DNA of 64,000 bases from JALORV01 sp963775635 (GCA_963775635.1 CAVZJO010000016.1:248001-312000), one strand, 5' to 3'. Positions 17,373-27,845 are shown, counted from the first letter of the stretch. The notes: a model not told the origin generated them from the letters alone. Translations and numbers: made by a program.

Positions 17373-18088
17373 CGATGGGTGCCGGTCGACAAGCTGATTG
17401 GAACTCGAGGACATCAACCTCGGGCTTGATCGGCTGAGAGACCTTTCTCATGCCCTCGTACCGAGGCACTCAGTGCTTCAAACTCTCCGAGTCTCACCCA
17501 CTCCCCGCGCGGATTGCGAAAGTGCCAGGACACCCAGCCGCGCTTGCCGCGCCCCGCGGCCGCTTTCGCGGCTCCTGAAGGCGAATCAAACATCTCGCGC
17601 TTGAAGTGTATATGCCCTTCGCGAAGAAACGTCGCCCTGAATTCTTTGCCCCTGTACCAAGCCTTAAGGGGCATCGGGCGCTCGACGAGCCTTGCGAGTA
17701 CCAGCGTTCCCGCAGCCCCACGTGTTTTCGAACGGCGGCGATGCATGACGTACCGCGTCCTGCGCACCAGTCAGTTTCCCCTTGACCTTGTTCCCGACTG
17801 GATTGATCACGCGAAGCATCAATGCTTCAAGCGGCCGCATGTGAGCGTTGTCCGTCGTCAGGTAGACGCTGAACCTGTCCCACATCCCTCGGTGGCGGTC
17901 TTTCAAGTGATGGTTGACGCGACTCATCAAGTTGTTTGCGAGGCCTACGTAGTAGAGCTTTTCGCCCTTGTAGAGTGCGTAGACGCCCGCGTAGCCGCGA
18001 ATCATCAGTTTGAGAATCGGTGACCTGCCCCCTGCCTGCCGTACCAGTGTGAAGGTAGTGGAGTCCGTCTTTCAGGAGAATGGCGGAC

Positions 18089-18357
18089 ATGAAGAAGAGC
18101 AGATTCAGCAGAAGAACAGATCATTGGGTTCCTGAAGCAGGCAGAGGCCGGCATCGCCGATCAAGGATCTGTGCAGGAAGGGCGGCTTCAGCGATGCCAC
18201 GTTTTACAAGTGGCGCGCCAGGTTCGGCGGGATGGAGGTGGCTGATGCGAAGCGGTTGCGCGAGCTCGAGGCCGAGAACGCCAAGCTCAAGCGTCTGCTG
18301 GCCGAAGCGCACCTGGACATGCATGCGCTCAAGAGCGTGCTCGGGGTAAAGCGCTAG
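18089..18357 (+). pseudogene. IS3 OrfA (transposase HTH subunit), frameshifted
   Basis: The normal product would start MKKSRF, continue IIGFLKQAEAG, then KDLCRKGGFSDATFYKWRAR, and end ALKSVLGVKR at the TAG at 18355-18357. The HTH and leucine-zipper region (RLRELEAENAKLKRLLAEAH) is intact. Two single surplus bases, near 18108 and 18160, break the frame; the total length is 3n+2, which fits two insertions. It binds the IS ends together with OrfB. Confidence 0.75.
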
Positions 18358-18360
18358 CCC

Positions 18361-19234
18361 CACAGGTCAAGCGCGAGGCCGTCGGCAAGATGATCGGCGA
18401 GCATCATCTGTCCGAGCGGCGCGCGTGTCGTCTTGTGGGGCTATCCCGTGATGCGTACCGGCACCCGCCGGTGGTCAGTCTGCTCAACATCGAGCTGCAG
18501 CGGCAAGATCGTCGAACTGGCCCAGTGCGGCGGCGATTCGGCTACCGGCGCATCCACGACCTGCTGCGGCCGGCGTATCCCGGCCATCAATCACAAGCGC
18601 GATCTATCGCCTCTACACCGCGGCCCACCTCACCGTGCGCAAGCGGCGCAAGGCCAAGCGCCCGAGCGGCGAGCGGCAGCCGCTGCGCGCCAGCGCGCGC
18701 GATCAAGAGGCGTGGAGCATGGACTTCGTCAGCGACAGCCTGGTCAACGGCCGGCGCATCAAGATGCTGACCGTGGCCGACGACTTCAGCCATGAGTGCG
18801 TGGACATCGCCGTGGACTACGGCATCGGCGGCGAGTACGTCACCCGACTGCTGGATCAGGCAGCGCGGTTCCGCGGCTATCCACGGGTCGTTCGCACTGA
18901 CAACGGGCCCGAGTTCACCAGCCGGGCGTTTATGGGCTGGGCGCAGGCCAGGGGCATCCGGCACCTGGCTGATCGACCCAGGCAGGCCAATGCAGAACGC
19001 CTTCATCGAGAGCTTCAACGGCAGACTGCGCGACGAGTGCCTGAACGAGCAATGGTTCGAGACGCTGCAGCAGGCCCGCACGACGGTCGCGGAATGGCGC
19101 CGGGATTACAACGAGGTGCGGCCGCACAGCAGCCTCGGGCCGCATACCACCGGCCCGGTTCGCCGAGCAGCATCGCCGGCTCGCCGGCGATGCTGCTCAA
19201 GACACCAAACGACAAAACCCAACCCATCAACTAG
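18361..19234 (+). pseudogene. IS3 OrfB (DDE transposase), frameshifted
   Basis: Pieces of the IS3 integrase core are found in three frames: SERRACRLVGLSRDAYR, then FGYRRIHDLLRPAYPG. The longest unbroken piece spans 18635-18985 and includes AWSMDFVSDSLVNGRRIKML (first Asp) and VVRTDNGPEFTSRAF (second Asp). After another shift comes NAFIESFNGRLRDECLNEQW (Glu). All DDE residues are encoded, but at least four one-base shifts prevent a single product. The element is probably not self-mobile as written. Confidence 0.75.
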
Positions 19235-19381
19235 CCTTGCAACCCGGACTTCCGCCAATCGATTGGTATGCCGACAGGGGGCAGGTCAATCGGCCGGTGC
19301 TTATCGAGCACTTTCCATGAAACGCGCTCGAAGAGCTGCTGAAAAATCCATTGTTCAGGGATCCATGCCAAGGCGGTTCCG

Positions 19382-19759
19382 TTGCGGCAAAAGCTCTTGG
19401 GGGGAGCGCAGAGTCTTGAAACGGCAGCAAGGCGAGTTATCGAGTTTGCGTCACGGAACGACCCGATGCTCGAGCGAGTCCACGCCGTGCGGGAGCAAGC
19501 GAAAGCGGATCTGGTCTTCCTTGGCATTCCCGTGCCGGCGCCGGGTACGCCACCTCGTACTCAAGCACAACCTTCGCCGTCGCCATATAGTCCGTCGCCC
19601 ATTCCGAACAGACCGACGCCCTCTACAGGCAGCGCTGTCTTCACCTGCCCGCGCTGCGGCAGCACAATGGTGAGGCGGCTTGCACGCCGAGGACGAAACT
19701 CGGGCAACTACTTCTGGGGCTGTTCGCGCTATCCAAGGTGCAAAGGCACGCGAAACTAG
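19382..19759 (+). CDS. Protein with C-terminal topoisomerase-type C4 zinc ribbon, probably 5'-truncated
   Basis: The final 40 residues (FTCPRCGSTMVRRLARRGRN then YFWGCSRYPRCKG) are the topoisomerase C4 zinc finger, with four Cys. The first part (SLETAARRVIEFASRNDPML) and the Pro-rich linker are typical of the tail of NERD/restriction-endonuclease-like proteins that end in this zinc ribbon. No good start is seen; TTG 19382 is the first possible. In-frame coding-like sequence continues a little upstream (HAKAVP) and meets a stop near 19340, so the N-terminal catalytic part is likely lost. It is divergent from the disrupted GIY-YIG gene. Confidence 0.5.
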   Translation: MRQKLLGGAQSLETAARRVIEFASRNDPMLERVHAVREQAKADLVFLGIPVPAPGTPPRTQAQPSPSPYSPSPIPNRPTPSTGSAVFTCPRCGSTMVRRLARRGRNSGNYFWGCSRYPRCKGTRN

Positions 19760-19946
19760 CCGGCAGATAGTCGTCGTTTCTCGGCGAAGTTTCGCCGGGC
19801 GCTGGCAAGAGTGCCTCCGCGCGCCAGCTAAAGGCAAGCACCCCTGCGGCGTCTGATCTAGTCAGGATCGAGCAGCAGGCACCCGGTTGTGCCACGGCCG
19901 CTCGGTTCCCGCGCCACACGATTGGGCAAGGCTGCTTCCGGCGCCG

Positions 19947-20474
19947 CTATGCCAGGCGGCCGATCTGCTTGTGTGCCTTCTTCGCCTTCGGCGCCAGCAG
20001 CCCATGCCGGAGATGCCATTCGCGCAGCGATTCCCCCGGCCAGCCCTCGCAGTGCACGTGGCTCTTGCCGCTCGGCACATCGACCCAGTCGGGGGCGTTG
20101 GCGAGATCGGCTTCGACCACTTCGGGCGGCTTGGGCAGCGGGGTGTCGATGGCCGAGGCGTGCGGGTGGATCAGCTCGGGCCAGCGCGGATCCCATAGCC
20201 ACAGCGGGCTGCCGCATTTCTTGCAGAAGTGCCGCCACGCCGGCGAGCGCTTGGCGCGCTGGCGCGGCTCGCGGATCAGGGCGTGGAAGCGCGTGACGTT
20301 CTTGCTGCCTGTCACCTTCATGCTCGCGGCGTCGCCGCCGAGGTTGATCGCATAGCCGCCGGAGCCGGCGGTCTTGCGGCAGATCGTGCAGTGGCAGTGC
20401 ATGAACGGCACCGGCGAATCCGATTCGAGCGTGAAGCGCACGGCGCGGCAGTGGCAGGAGCCTTTCAGTTGCAT
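19947..20474 (-). CDS. GFA-domain protein (glutathione-dependent formaldehyde-activating family)
   Basis: 175 residues. MQLKGSCHCRAVRFTLESDS and MHCHCTICRKTAGSGGYA carry the first CxC and CxxC zinc ligands. HFCKKCGSPLWLWDPRWPEL carries the last pair, completing the GFA Mss4-like zinc fold. The C-terminus (PSGKSHVHCEGWPGESLREW) matches a GFA subgroup common in proteobacteria. Such proteins were named for adding formaldehyde to glutathione, but most members are untested. It is a single gene, divergent from the TRAP operon. Confidence 0.85.
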   Translation of the reverse strand: MQLKGSCHCRAVRFTLESDSPVPFMHCHCTICRKTAGSGGYAINLGGDAASMKVTGSKNVTRFHALIREPRQRAKRSPAWRHFCKKCGSPLWLWDPRWPELIHPHASAIDTPLPKPPEVVEADLANAPDWVDVPSGKSHVHCEGWPGESLREWHLRHGLLAPKAKKAHKQIGRLA

Positions 20475-20600
20475 AGGTTCTCCAGTGGGCTGTCAATCAG
20501 CCAACTCGGATGAAACATGGCTCAGAACGGAACGGCCATGCTACATTTTTTGGGAAATAGAACAAACAAGACAACAAAGATCGGTTGAAAGGAGACAGAT

Positions 20601-21593
20601 ATGGAGCGTCGCAATTTTGTGAAGGTGTGCGCCTCGGCGGCGGTCGTCTGCGCCGCGAGCATCGCGGGCACCGCATCGGCACAGGAGAAGCAGGTCTGGA
20701 AGGCTTCGGACGTTCACCCGCTCGGCTATCCGACGGTTGAGGCGATCCAGCGCATGGGCAAGAAGCTGGAGAAGGAGACCAACGGCCGCATCACGATCCA
20801 GATGTACCCGTCGATGCAGCTCGGCGGCGAGAAAGAGATGATCGAGCAGGCGCAGGTCGGCGCGTTGCAGATCGCGCGCATCTCGGTCGGTGCGATGGGC
20901 CCGGTGGTCGACGAGCTCAACGTCTTCAACCTGCCGTTCATCTTTCGCGACGAAGCGCACATGCGCAAGGTGATCGACGGCCCGATCGGGCAGGGGCTGC
21001 TCGAGAAGATCACGGCGAGCCCGCAGTCGCGCCTGGTGGTGCTTGGGTGGATGGACGCCGGCACGCGCAACGTCTATTCGAACAAGCCGGTCACCAAGCC
21101 CGAGGATCTGAAGGGCCAGAAGATCCGCATGATGGGCAACCCGCTGTTCGTCGAGACGATGAACGCGATGGGCGGCAACGGCGTCGCGATGGGCTTCAAC
21201 GAGCTGTACGGCGCGCTGCAGACCGGCGTGGTCGACGGTGCCGAAAACAATCCGCCGACGCTGCTGGCGCAGAACCACTACACGGTCAGCAAGGTGTACA
21301 GCCTGACCGGTCACCTGATCATTCCCGAGATCTTCGTGTTCTCGAAGCGCAGTTGGGATCAGCTGTCCAAGAGCGACCAGGAACTCGTGCGCAAGCTGTC
21401 GCGTGAAGCGCAGCTGGAGCAGCGCCAGCTGTGGGACGCCTACGTCAGCGAGGCCGAGACCAAGCTGAAGGCGGCGGGCGTCAAGTTCGTGCCGGCCGAC
21501 AAGGCCGCGTTCTACAAGGCGACGCAGCCGATTCGCGACAAGTACGGCGCCAAGTACGCGGTGCTTCTCAAGCAGATCGAAGAGACCAAGTAA
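20601..21593 (+). CDS. dctP: TRAP transporter substrate-binding protein, DctP family
   Basis: 330 residues with ribosome site AAAGGAG just upstream of the ATG at 20601. The N-terminus MERRNFVKVCASAAVVCAAS has a twin-Arg-like start and an Ala-rich signal with cleavage near ASAQ. The mature DctP fold shows KLEKETNGRITIQMYPSMQL and GGEKEMIEQAQVGALQIARI. The ligand-binding block ends QKIRMMGNPLFVETMNAMGG, with the conserved Arg (KIRMM) that clamps a carboxylate. Its ligand is probably an organic acid. It is followed by a hairpin and the two membrane genes. Confidence 0.9.
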   Translation: MERRNFVKVCASAAVVCAASIAGTASAQEKQVWKASDVHPLGYPTVEAIQRMGKKLEKETNGRITIQMYPSMQLGGEKEMIEQAQVGALQIARISVGAMGPVVDELNVFNLPFIFRDEAHMRKVIDGPIGQGLLEKITASPQSRLVVLGWMDAGTRNVYSNKPVTKPEDLKGQKIRMMGNPLFVETMNAMGGNGVAMGFNELYGALQTGVVDGAENNPPTLLAQNHYTVSKVYSLTGHLIIPEIFVFSKRSWDQLSKSDQELVRKLSREAQLEQRQLWDAYVSEAETKLKAAGVKFVPADKAAFYKATQPIRDKYGAKYAVLLKQIEETK

Positions 21594-21602
21594 GTAGATC
21601 AC

Positions 21603-21635
21603 AGGGCACGCGGCGCCGTTCCGACCGCGTGCCCT
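21603..21635 (+). terminator. Intercistronic stem-loop between dctP and dctQ
   Basis: AGGGCACGCGG (21603-21613) pairs with CCGCGTGCCCT (21625-21635), an 11-bp perfect stem followed by TT. With only a short T tract it is likely a partial terminator or mRNA stabiliser giving more dctP than dctQM message. Confidence 0.6.
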
Positions 21636-21660
21636 TTCTGTGTCCCCGGTCGATCCCCGC

Positions 21661-22185
21661 ATGACGGCGAAGCAGCGCTACCGCGAGGCGATGGAGTGGC
21701 TGTATATCGCCTGCATCGGCATTGCGGGGTTGGGGCTGGTCGTCATCACGCTGATGATTCCGGTCGGCGTGTTCATGCGCTACGCGATGAACAACCCGCA
21801 GTCGTGGCCCGAGCCCGCCGCGGTCGTGCTGATGGTGATGCTGTCGTTCCTCGGCGGCGCCGCGGTGTACCGCGCCAACGTGCACGTGGCGGTGGAGGCC
21901 CTGCTCAACGCGGTGACGCCTAGCACGCGGCGCCTGATGCTGTGGGGCGTGGATGCGTGCGTCGGAGCGACGGCGCTCTTCATGATCTTCTACGGCATCC
22001 AGTTGTGCATCGTCACGCACTTCCAGACCATGGCCGAATTTCCGTCGCTCTCGGTGGCCGTCGTCTACGCGCCGATTCCTGTCAGCGGCCTGGTCACGCT
22101 GCTCTTCCTGATCGAGCGCGTGTGGATCGGCACCCCGCCCAAGACGTCGGTCATGTACCGCGACGACGCCGCGGAACTCGAGTAG
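21661..22185 (+). CDS. dctQ: TRAP transporter small permease, DctQ family
   Basis: 174 residues from the ATG at 21661; a GTG at 21640 in the same frame is the alternative. Four predicted membrane helices are present: WLYIACIGIAGLGLVVITLM, then a segment with PAAVVLMVMLSFLGGAAVYR, ATALFMIFYGIQLCI and PVSGLVTLLFLIERVW. This is the DctQ plan, and SWPEPAAVVLMVMLSFLGGA holds the conserved W-E region. It links DctP to the large permease. dctM starts three bases after its stop. Confidence 0.9.
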   Translation: MTAKQRYREAMEWLYIACIGIAGLGLVVITLMIPVGVFMRYAMNNPQSWPEPAAVVLMVMLSFLGGAAVYRANVHVAVEALLNAVTPSTRRLMLWGVDACVGATALFMIFYGIQLCIVTHFQTMAEFPSLSVAVVYAPIPVSGLVTLLFLIERVWIGTPPKTSVMYRDDAAELE

Positions 22186-22188
22186 GCG

Positions 22189-23469
22189 ATGGATATCCTG
22201 GCCCTGCTGGGATCGTTCGCCGTGCTGTGCGCGCTCGGGGTGCCGGTGGCGTATGCGCTGGGGCTGTCCGCGCTGATCGCGGCGCTGTGGGTCGACATTC
22301 CGCTCGAAGCCGTCATGCTCAAGATCTCGGACGGCACCGACGACTTCGCGCTGCTGGCGATTCCGTTCTTCGTGCTGGCGGGCGGCATCATGGCCGAAGG
22401 CGGCATGGCGGCGCGCCTGGTCAACCTCGCGAAAGTGTTTGTCGGGTTCATTCGCGGCGGCCTGGCGCTGGTCAACATCCTGGCCAGTACGCTCTTCGGC
22501 TGCATCTCGGGGTCGTCGGTCGCCGACACGGCGTCGATCGGCTCGGTGATGATCCCGCAGATGGTAAAGGCCGGTTACCCGCGCGTGTTCGCCACCAACG
22601 TCACGATCTGCGGGTCGGTGCAGGCGCTGATGATTCCGCCGTCGCACAACGCCGTCATCTACTCGCTGGCAGCGGGCGGCACGATCTCCATCGCGCATCT
22701 GTTTCTCGCCGGCATCTTTCCGGGCCTGCTGTTCGGGCTGTGCCTGATCGGCCTCGTGATGTGGACGGCGCACAAGCGCGACTTTCCGAAGAGCGAGCCG
22801 GTGCCGTTGAGCGCCTTGCCGCGGATCATCATCGACGCGCTGTGGGGCCTGGGCACTGTGGTGATCATCATGGGCGGAATTCTTTCGGGCATCTTCACGC
22901 CGACGGAGTCCGCCGCGGTCGCGTGCGTGTACGCCTTTTTGGTGACGTTTTTCGTGTATCGCGACTACAAGTTGCGCGAGCTGCCGCGGCTTGTTCACCG
23001 CGTGATCAAGACGGTGGCGATGGTGATGCTGCTGATCGGCTTCTCGGTCGCCTTCGGCTACATGATGGCGATCATGCAGATCCCGGCCAAGGTCACGCAG
23101 TTCTTTCTCGCGATCTCCGACAACAAGTACGTGTTCCTGCTGCTGGTCAACATCCTGCTGTTGCTGCTGGGCACAGTCATGGATCTGGCGCCGATGCTGC
23201 TGATCTGCACGCCGATATTCTTGCCGGTCATCGCCAAGTTCGGCATCGACCCGGTCCACTTCGGCATGATCATGATTCTCAACCTGGGTATCGGTCTGAT
23301 CACTCCTCCGGTAGGTACGACCTTGTTCGTCGGCTGCGCAATCGGCAAGGTCACGATGGAACAGGTGTCGAAGGAACTGTGGCCGTTCTACGGCGCGATG
23401 TGCTTCGCGCTGCTGCTCGTGACCTACATCCCGGCGATCTCGCTGTGGCTGCCGGGACTGACGAAGTGA
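22189..23469 (+). CDS. dctM: TRAP transporter large permease, DctM family
   Basis: 426 residues, about twelve membrane segments, the normal DctM length. Landmarks are ALGVPVAYALGLSALIAALW at the start, FGCISGSSVADTASIGSVMI, GYPRVFATNVTICGSVQALM with IPPSHNAVIYSLAAGG, and the C-terminal ILNLGIGLITPPVGTTLFVG. The paired GSS and PP motifs mark the sodium-binding re-entrant loops. It carries substrate with sodium. A short gap leads to a fourth membrane protein, probably in the same transcript. Confidence 0.92.
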   Translation: MDILALLGSFAVLCALGVPVAYALGLSALIAALWVDIPLEAVMLKISDGTDDFALLAIPFFVLAGGIMAEGGMAARLVNLAKVFVGFIRGGLALVNILASTLFGCISGSSVADTASIGSVMIPQMVKAGYPRVFATNVTICGSVQALMIPPSHNAVIYSLAAGGTISIAHLFLAGIFPGLLFGLCLIGLVMWTAHKRDFPKSEPVPLSALPRIIIDALWGLGTVVIIMGGILSGIFTPTESAAVACVYAFLVTFFVYRDYKLRELPRLVHRVIKTVAMVMLLIGFSVAFGYMMAIMQIPAKVTQFFLAISDNKYVFLLLVNILLLLLGTVMDLAPMLLICTPIFLPVIAKFGIDPVHFGMIMILNLGIGLITPPVGTTLFVGCAIGKVTMEQVSKELWPFYGAMCFALLLVTYIPAISLWLPGLTK

Positions 23470-23482
23470 AGTTGGAGAACAT

Positions 23483-24001
23483 ATGAGCAAAGCGACCGAA
23501 AAGCTCAAGGAAGAACTGCTGGCGATGGTGCCGCCGACGCTCTACTTCTTCGTGATTCTTCACATCGTGGCCTTGATTCGCGCGTTGCTGATCAAGAGCA
23601 CCGGCATTCATGTCGACACCACGGTTTCGGTCGCGATATCGGCGCTGGTCCTCGGCAAGTCGGTTCTGATCGCGGACATGATGCCGTTCATCAACCGCTT
23701 TCCCGAGCGGCCGCTGATCTGGAACATCGGATGGAAGACCGTGATCTATTTCCTGGTCGCGCTCGTTGTTCACTACCTTGAGCACCTGTACGACGCGTGG
23801 AAGGTGGCGCCCGGCTTTGCCGCAGCGAATCAGAAATTGCTCGCGGAAATCGTCTGGCCGCACTTCTGGGCGGTCCAGATTCTGCTGTCGGTGATGATCC
23901 TCATGTACGTCGTGATGCGCGAACTCGTGCGCGTGCTCGGGGCGGACAGGATGAAGACGATTTTCTTCGGTCCGTTGGGAGAGCGACCGGTTCACCCATA
24001 G
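23483..24001 (+). CDS. Unknown inner-membrane protein at the end of the TRAP operon
   Basis: 172 residues behind GTTGGAGAAC. Four hydrophobic segments are predicted: TLYFFVILHIVALIRALLI, VAISALVLGKSVLIADMMPF, VIYFLVALVVHYLEHLYDAW and AVQILLSVMILMYVVMRELV. The His/Glu-containing third segment (HYLEHL) is notable. I do not recognise a named family. Its position 13 bases after dctM suggests joint transcription, but classical TRAP systems do not need a fourth component. No frameshift is seen. A hairpin GGACCGA ... TCGGTCC follows at 24002-24021 and may end the operon. Confidence 0.6.
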   Translation: MSKATEKLKEELLAMVPPTLYFFVILHIVALIRALLIKSTGIHVDTTVSVAISALVLGKSVLIADMMPFINRFPERPLIWNIGWKTVIYFLVALVVHYLEHLYDAWKVAPGFAAANQKLLAEIVWPHFWAVQILLSVMILMYVVMRELVRVLGADRMKTIFFGPLGERPVHP

Positions 24002-24150
24002 GGACCGAATAGAGTCGGTCCTTCGAGGCGGCCGTTCGGTCTTGCTCACCAGCAGCCCACGCCGGATGTGTGCACACGCGCGAGTACCCGGCTTTTACTG
24101 TTCGCACGCTGTTGGCTGCAGTACATTGGTTGGCTGTCGAGGAGAAACCC

Positions 24151-25530
24151 ATGAAAAACGCTGCAACGTTTTCTTTCTCCAATCGCAATCGCGCAGTGGT
24201 GGCGGCACTAGCCACGCTGCTGTTGGGCGCCTGTGCGAGCAGCGGCGGCTCGGGTTCCAAAGACTATTTGATGGCCAGTGGCCGCTGGGACAACACGGTG
24301 ATCGTGATCGACGTGGACAAAGCGCTCGACCCGGCCAACGACGGCACGCCTAACGCGGTCATCAACCGCCTGCGCGTCACGCCCGACATCGACGCCAACG
24401 CCACTGGGAAACTCGACACCGTGGCCAGTGGCCAACCGATCTCAGTGGTCGTGTCACCCGACCAGCGCCGTGCCTACATATCCAACCATTCCGGAAAATC
24501 CACGCCGGCCCAGGCGGCAAGTTTTCAGCATGGCTGGCCGGGCACCTACACCGTGCTCGACTTGACCAAAGCGACCGACCCGGCCAACAACGGCACCCTG
24601 AATGCGGTCATCGCCTACATCGACGGCAAGAACTTCGGTGCCACCGGATTTGCCATCGCGCCGGACGGCAAGACCGCCGCTGCGGCCGCATCGGAAACGC
24701 CGGACAGTGAAGACGGTGGCAGGCTGATCGGCGTGGTCGATCTTTCCACCAACACCGTGATCTACCAAGTCGAGCAGGCTTACGGCAAGCCCGGGTTCCC
24801 GTGCCCGGTATCACCGATTCCGCATGCCTCGCCCAACCCGAAGATCGGCTGCTTTGCCGGCACCAATGGCATTACCTTCAGCCCGCTGGGCGGTGGCACG
24901 CTGTTCACTGCCAACGGCGGCACTAACGACGTAGGCGTGATCAGCTGGCAAAAGGCGCTGGCGCGCGACCCCGGTGCCGAGATTGCGCGCATCCCGACGC
25001 AAATGGGCGGCTTTGGAATTTCCACGAGCCCCGACGGCAAACTGGTGGCGGTGGCATCGCGCGAAGACCTGGCGCTCGACAAACCCGACAACACGATCTC
25101 CATCATCGACGTTGAAAAAGCGCTCACCAATCCGTCGCGCGCCGAAGTCGTCCGCCTGATGCTGGGCACCGACGACCCCAAGGTGGGCTCACGCCCGTTC
25201 GTGGCGGCTTTCACGCCCGATGGAACACGCATCGTTGTGACGCACTTCCGCACCAACAACATCTCGATCGTCGACGTGGCCAAGGCGCTCGCCGGGCAGC
25301 CCGCCGAAATCAAGCGCCTGCCCCTTGTGACGCCCGACGGAAAACCGTCGCGCCCACGCGGTGTGGCCTTCACTAAGGACGGCAAATACGCGGCGATCAC
25401 CGGCGCCCCGAAAGGCGCCGCCAACAGCGGAGTGGTTTGGCTGGTGAATCTGGAGACCTACACCGTTGCCGGCCGTGTCACCCAGATTGGCAATGAGTCG
25501 TACTTGATCGGCGCGTTCAAAGGGAAATGA
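24151..25530 (+). CDS. Beta-propeller (YVTN-like) lipoprotein
   Basis: 459 residues from the ATG at 24151, with GAGGAGAAA upstream. AALATLLLGACASSGGSG gives a lipobox with Cys28, so it is a lipoprotein. The body is a WD/YVTN-like propeller: repeated blocks such as NTVIVIDVDKALDPANDGTP, TVLDLTKATDPANNGTLNAV and NTISIIDVEKALTNPSRAEV, each with a strand naming a value followed by an Asp-rich turn. SVVVSPDQRRAYISNHSGKS is typical of surface propellers. Ligand and partner are unknown. The protein could act in the periplasm, e.g. quinoprotein-like, but no PQQ-binding signature is evident. Confidence 0.7.
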   Translation: MKNAATFSFSNRNRAVVAALATLLLGACASSGGSGSKDYLMASGRWDNTVIVIDVDKALDPANDGTPNAVINRLRVTPDIDANATGKLDTVASGQPISVVVSPDQRRAYISNHSGKSTPAQAASFQHGWPGTYTVLDLTKATDPANNGTLNAVIAYIDGKNFGATGFAIAPDGKTAAAAASETPDSEDGGRLIGVVDLSTNTVIYQVEQAYGKPGFPCPVSPIPHASPNPKIGCFAGTNGITFSPLGGGTLFTANGGTNDVGVISWQKALARDPGAEIARIPTQMGGFGISTSPDGKLVAVASREDLALDKPDNTISIIDVEKALTNPSRAEVVRLMLGTDDPKVGSRPFVAAFTPDGTRIVVTHFRTNNISIVDVAKALAGQPAEIKRLPLVTPDGKPSRPRGVAFTKDGKYAAITGAPKGAANSGVVWLVNLETYTVAGRVTQIGNESYLIGAFKGK

Positions 25531-25538
25531 CGCGCGCC

Positions 25539-25861
25539 AGATCCTGACGACCGATGGTTGAACCGGAGTTCAAACCGTACCATCGGCTTTGAGTTTTTTC
25601 AGGAAGACCTCGTATGCCATCGACGGTTCGGCCGCGCGCGACCGTACTGCGGCAAGGTCTTCCTGATCCTCCCGCAACGCCTCGCGCACAGCTTCGGTGA
25701 CCAACTCGGAAACCGAGCGGTGAGTACTGGCGGCCTTGAGCCGTAGCGCTCGATGGAGGTCGGAGTCAAGATAATCGTGGCGCGTGTCGTTTCACTCATG
25801 GAAAGCAGCCTCGTTCAGTCAAGCGTCACCTTAACGACAAGACGCTAAACGTCAAGATCGG
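25539..25861. repeat. Dispersed repeat, copy 2 of the RHH/RelE locus
   Basis: It is about 95% identical to 7380-7712 and in the same orientation. It carries the promoter (TTGACG, 16-base spacer, TAAGGT), a frameshifted antitoxin and only the first 15 or so codons of the toxin. The toxin body is absent and is replaced by the end of the propeller gene. The rest of the 564-base gap before the next gene (25862-26094) shows no further feature beyond the ribosome site at its end. Confidence 0.85.
25570..25799 (-). pseudogene. Decayed ribbon-helix-helix antitoxin
   Basis: It starts MSETTRATI at 25799, then loses the frame because AAGATAAATCG of copy 1 is AAGATAATCG here, a one-base deletion. Downstream, RSVSELVTEAVREAL and the acidic tail remain in another frame up to 25570. 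The partner toxin is gone apart from its first codons. Confidence 0.75.
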
Positions 25862-26094
25862 TCTTTGCCGGTGTCGGACGGATGGTCTTCGTGCCGAGCT
25901 GCGGCCCGTCTCGTTGCGATCAGTTCCGCAAAGCCGCTACGGCACCGATCGCGGAGGATCCGGCAATTGACTTTCGTTTTGGTTCGCTCCTAGGATCACC
26001 CGCTCGGCGGGTTGCATCGGTTCGCGTGTCGCACGGCGAATGCCGAGGCGTCCGACAAAAAGACCATCGACGAAGAAAAAGCGAAGGAGAAACA

Positions 26095-27843
<1,749 letters not shown>

Positions 27844-27845
27844 CG

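Larger units (their letters stand above)
18021..19288 (+). mobile_element. IS3-family insertion sequence with 5-bp target duplication
   Basis: About 1,268 bases bounded by inverted repeats beginning TGACCTGCCCCCTG (18021-18034) and ending CAGGGGGCAGGTCA (19275-19288), 14 identical end bases with weaker matching inward. The terminal TGA...TCA is the IS3-family rule. The flanks are ATCGG at 18016-18020 and ATCGG at 19289-19293, an intact target duplication, so the insertion is fairly recent. The element encodes OrfA and OrfB transposase parts, each broken by several one-base shifts. Confidence 0.9.
17414..19351 (-). pseudogene. GIY-YIG endonuclease-like protein with RAMA-like C-terminus, split by an IS3 insertion
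   Basis: Removing the IS (18021-19288) and one ATCGG copy restores a single minus-strand frame. The N-terminus from the right flank (QQLFERVSWKVLDKHRPI) joins LKLMIRGYAGVYALYKGEKL and YYVGLANNLMSRVNHHLKDR, the GIY-YIG core. The probable start is the ATG at 19351 (MDFQQLFERV) if one T in a T5 run is surplus. A further shift near 17755 leads into a C-terminal domain (KAWYRGKEFRATFLREGHIH, then DSPSGAAKAA and GWVSWHF), resembling RAMA-type DNA-associated domains. The gene is inactivated by the insertion; the two ±1 shifts could be sequence errors. Function before disruption was probably DNA cleavage or repair. Confidence 0.75.

Noticed and set aside
19231..19527. Minus-strand frame continuing upstream of the GIY-YIG start
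   Set aside because: Only the part nearest the IS is coding; further right it is antisense to the zinc-ribbon coding region.
21568..23508. 646-codon minus-strand frame opposite dctQ and dctM
   Set aside because: Arg/His/Asp/Gln-rich antisense shadow of a well-supported TRAP permease; a common artefact of high-GC genes.
24002..24021. Stem GGACCGA ... TCGGTCC as a full terminator
   Set aside because: It lacks a T tract; mentioned only as a possible end of the TRAP transcript.
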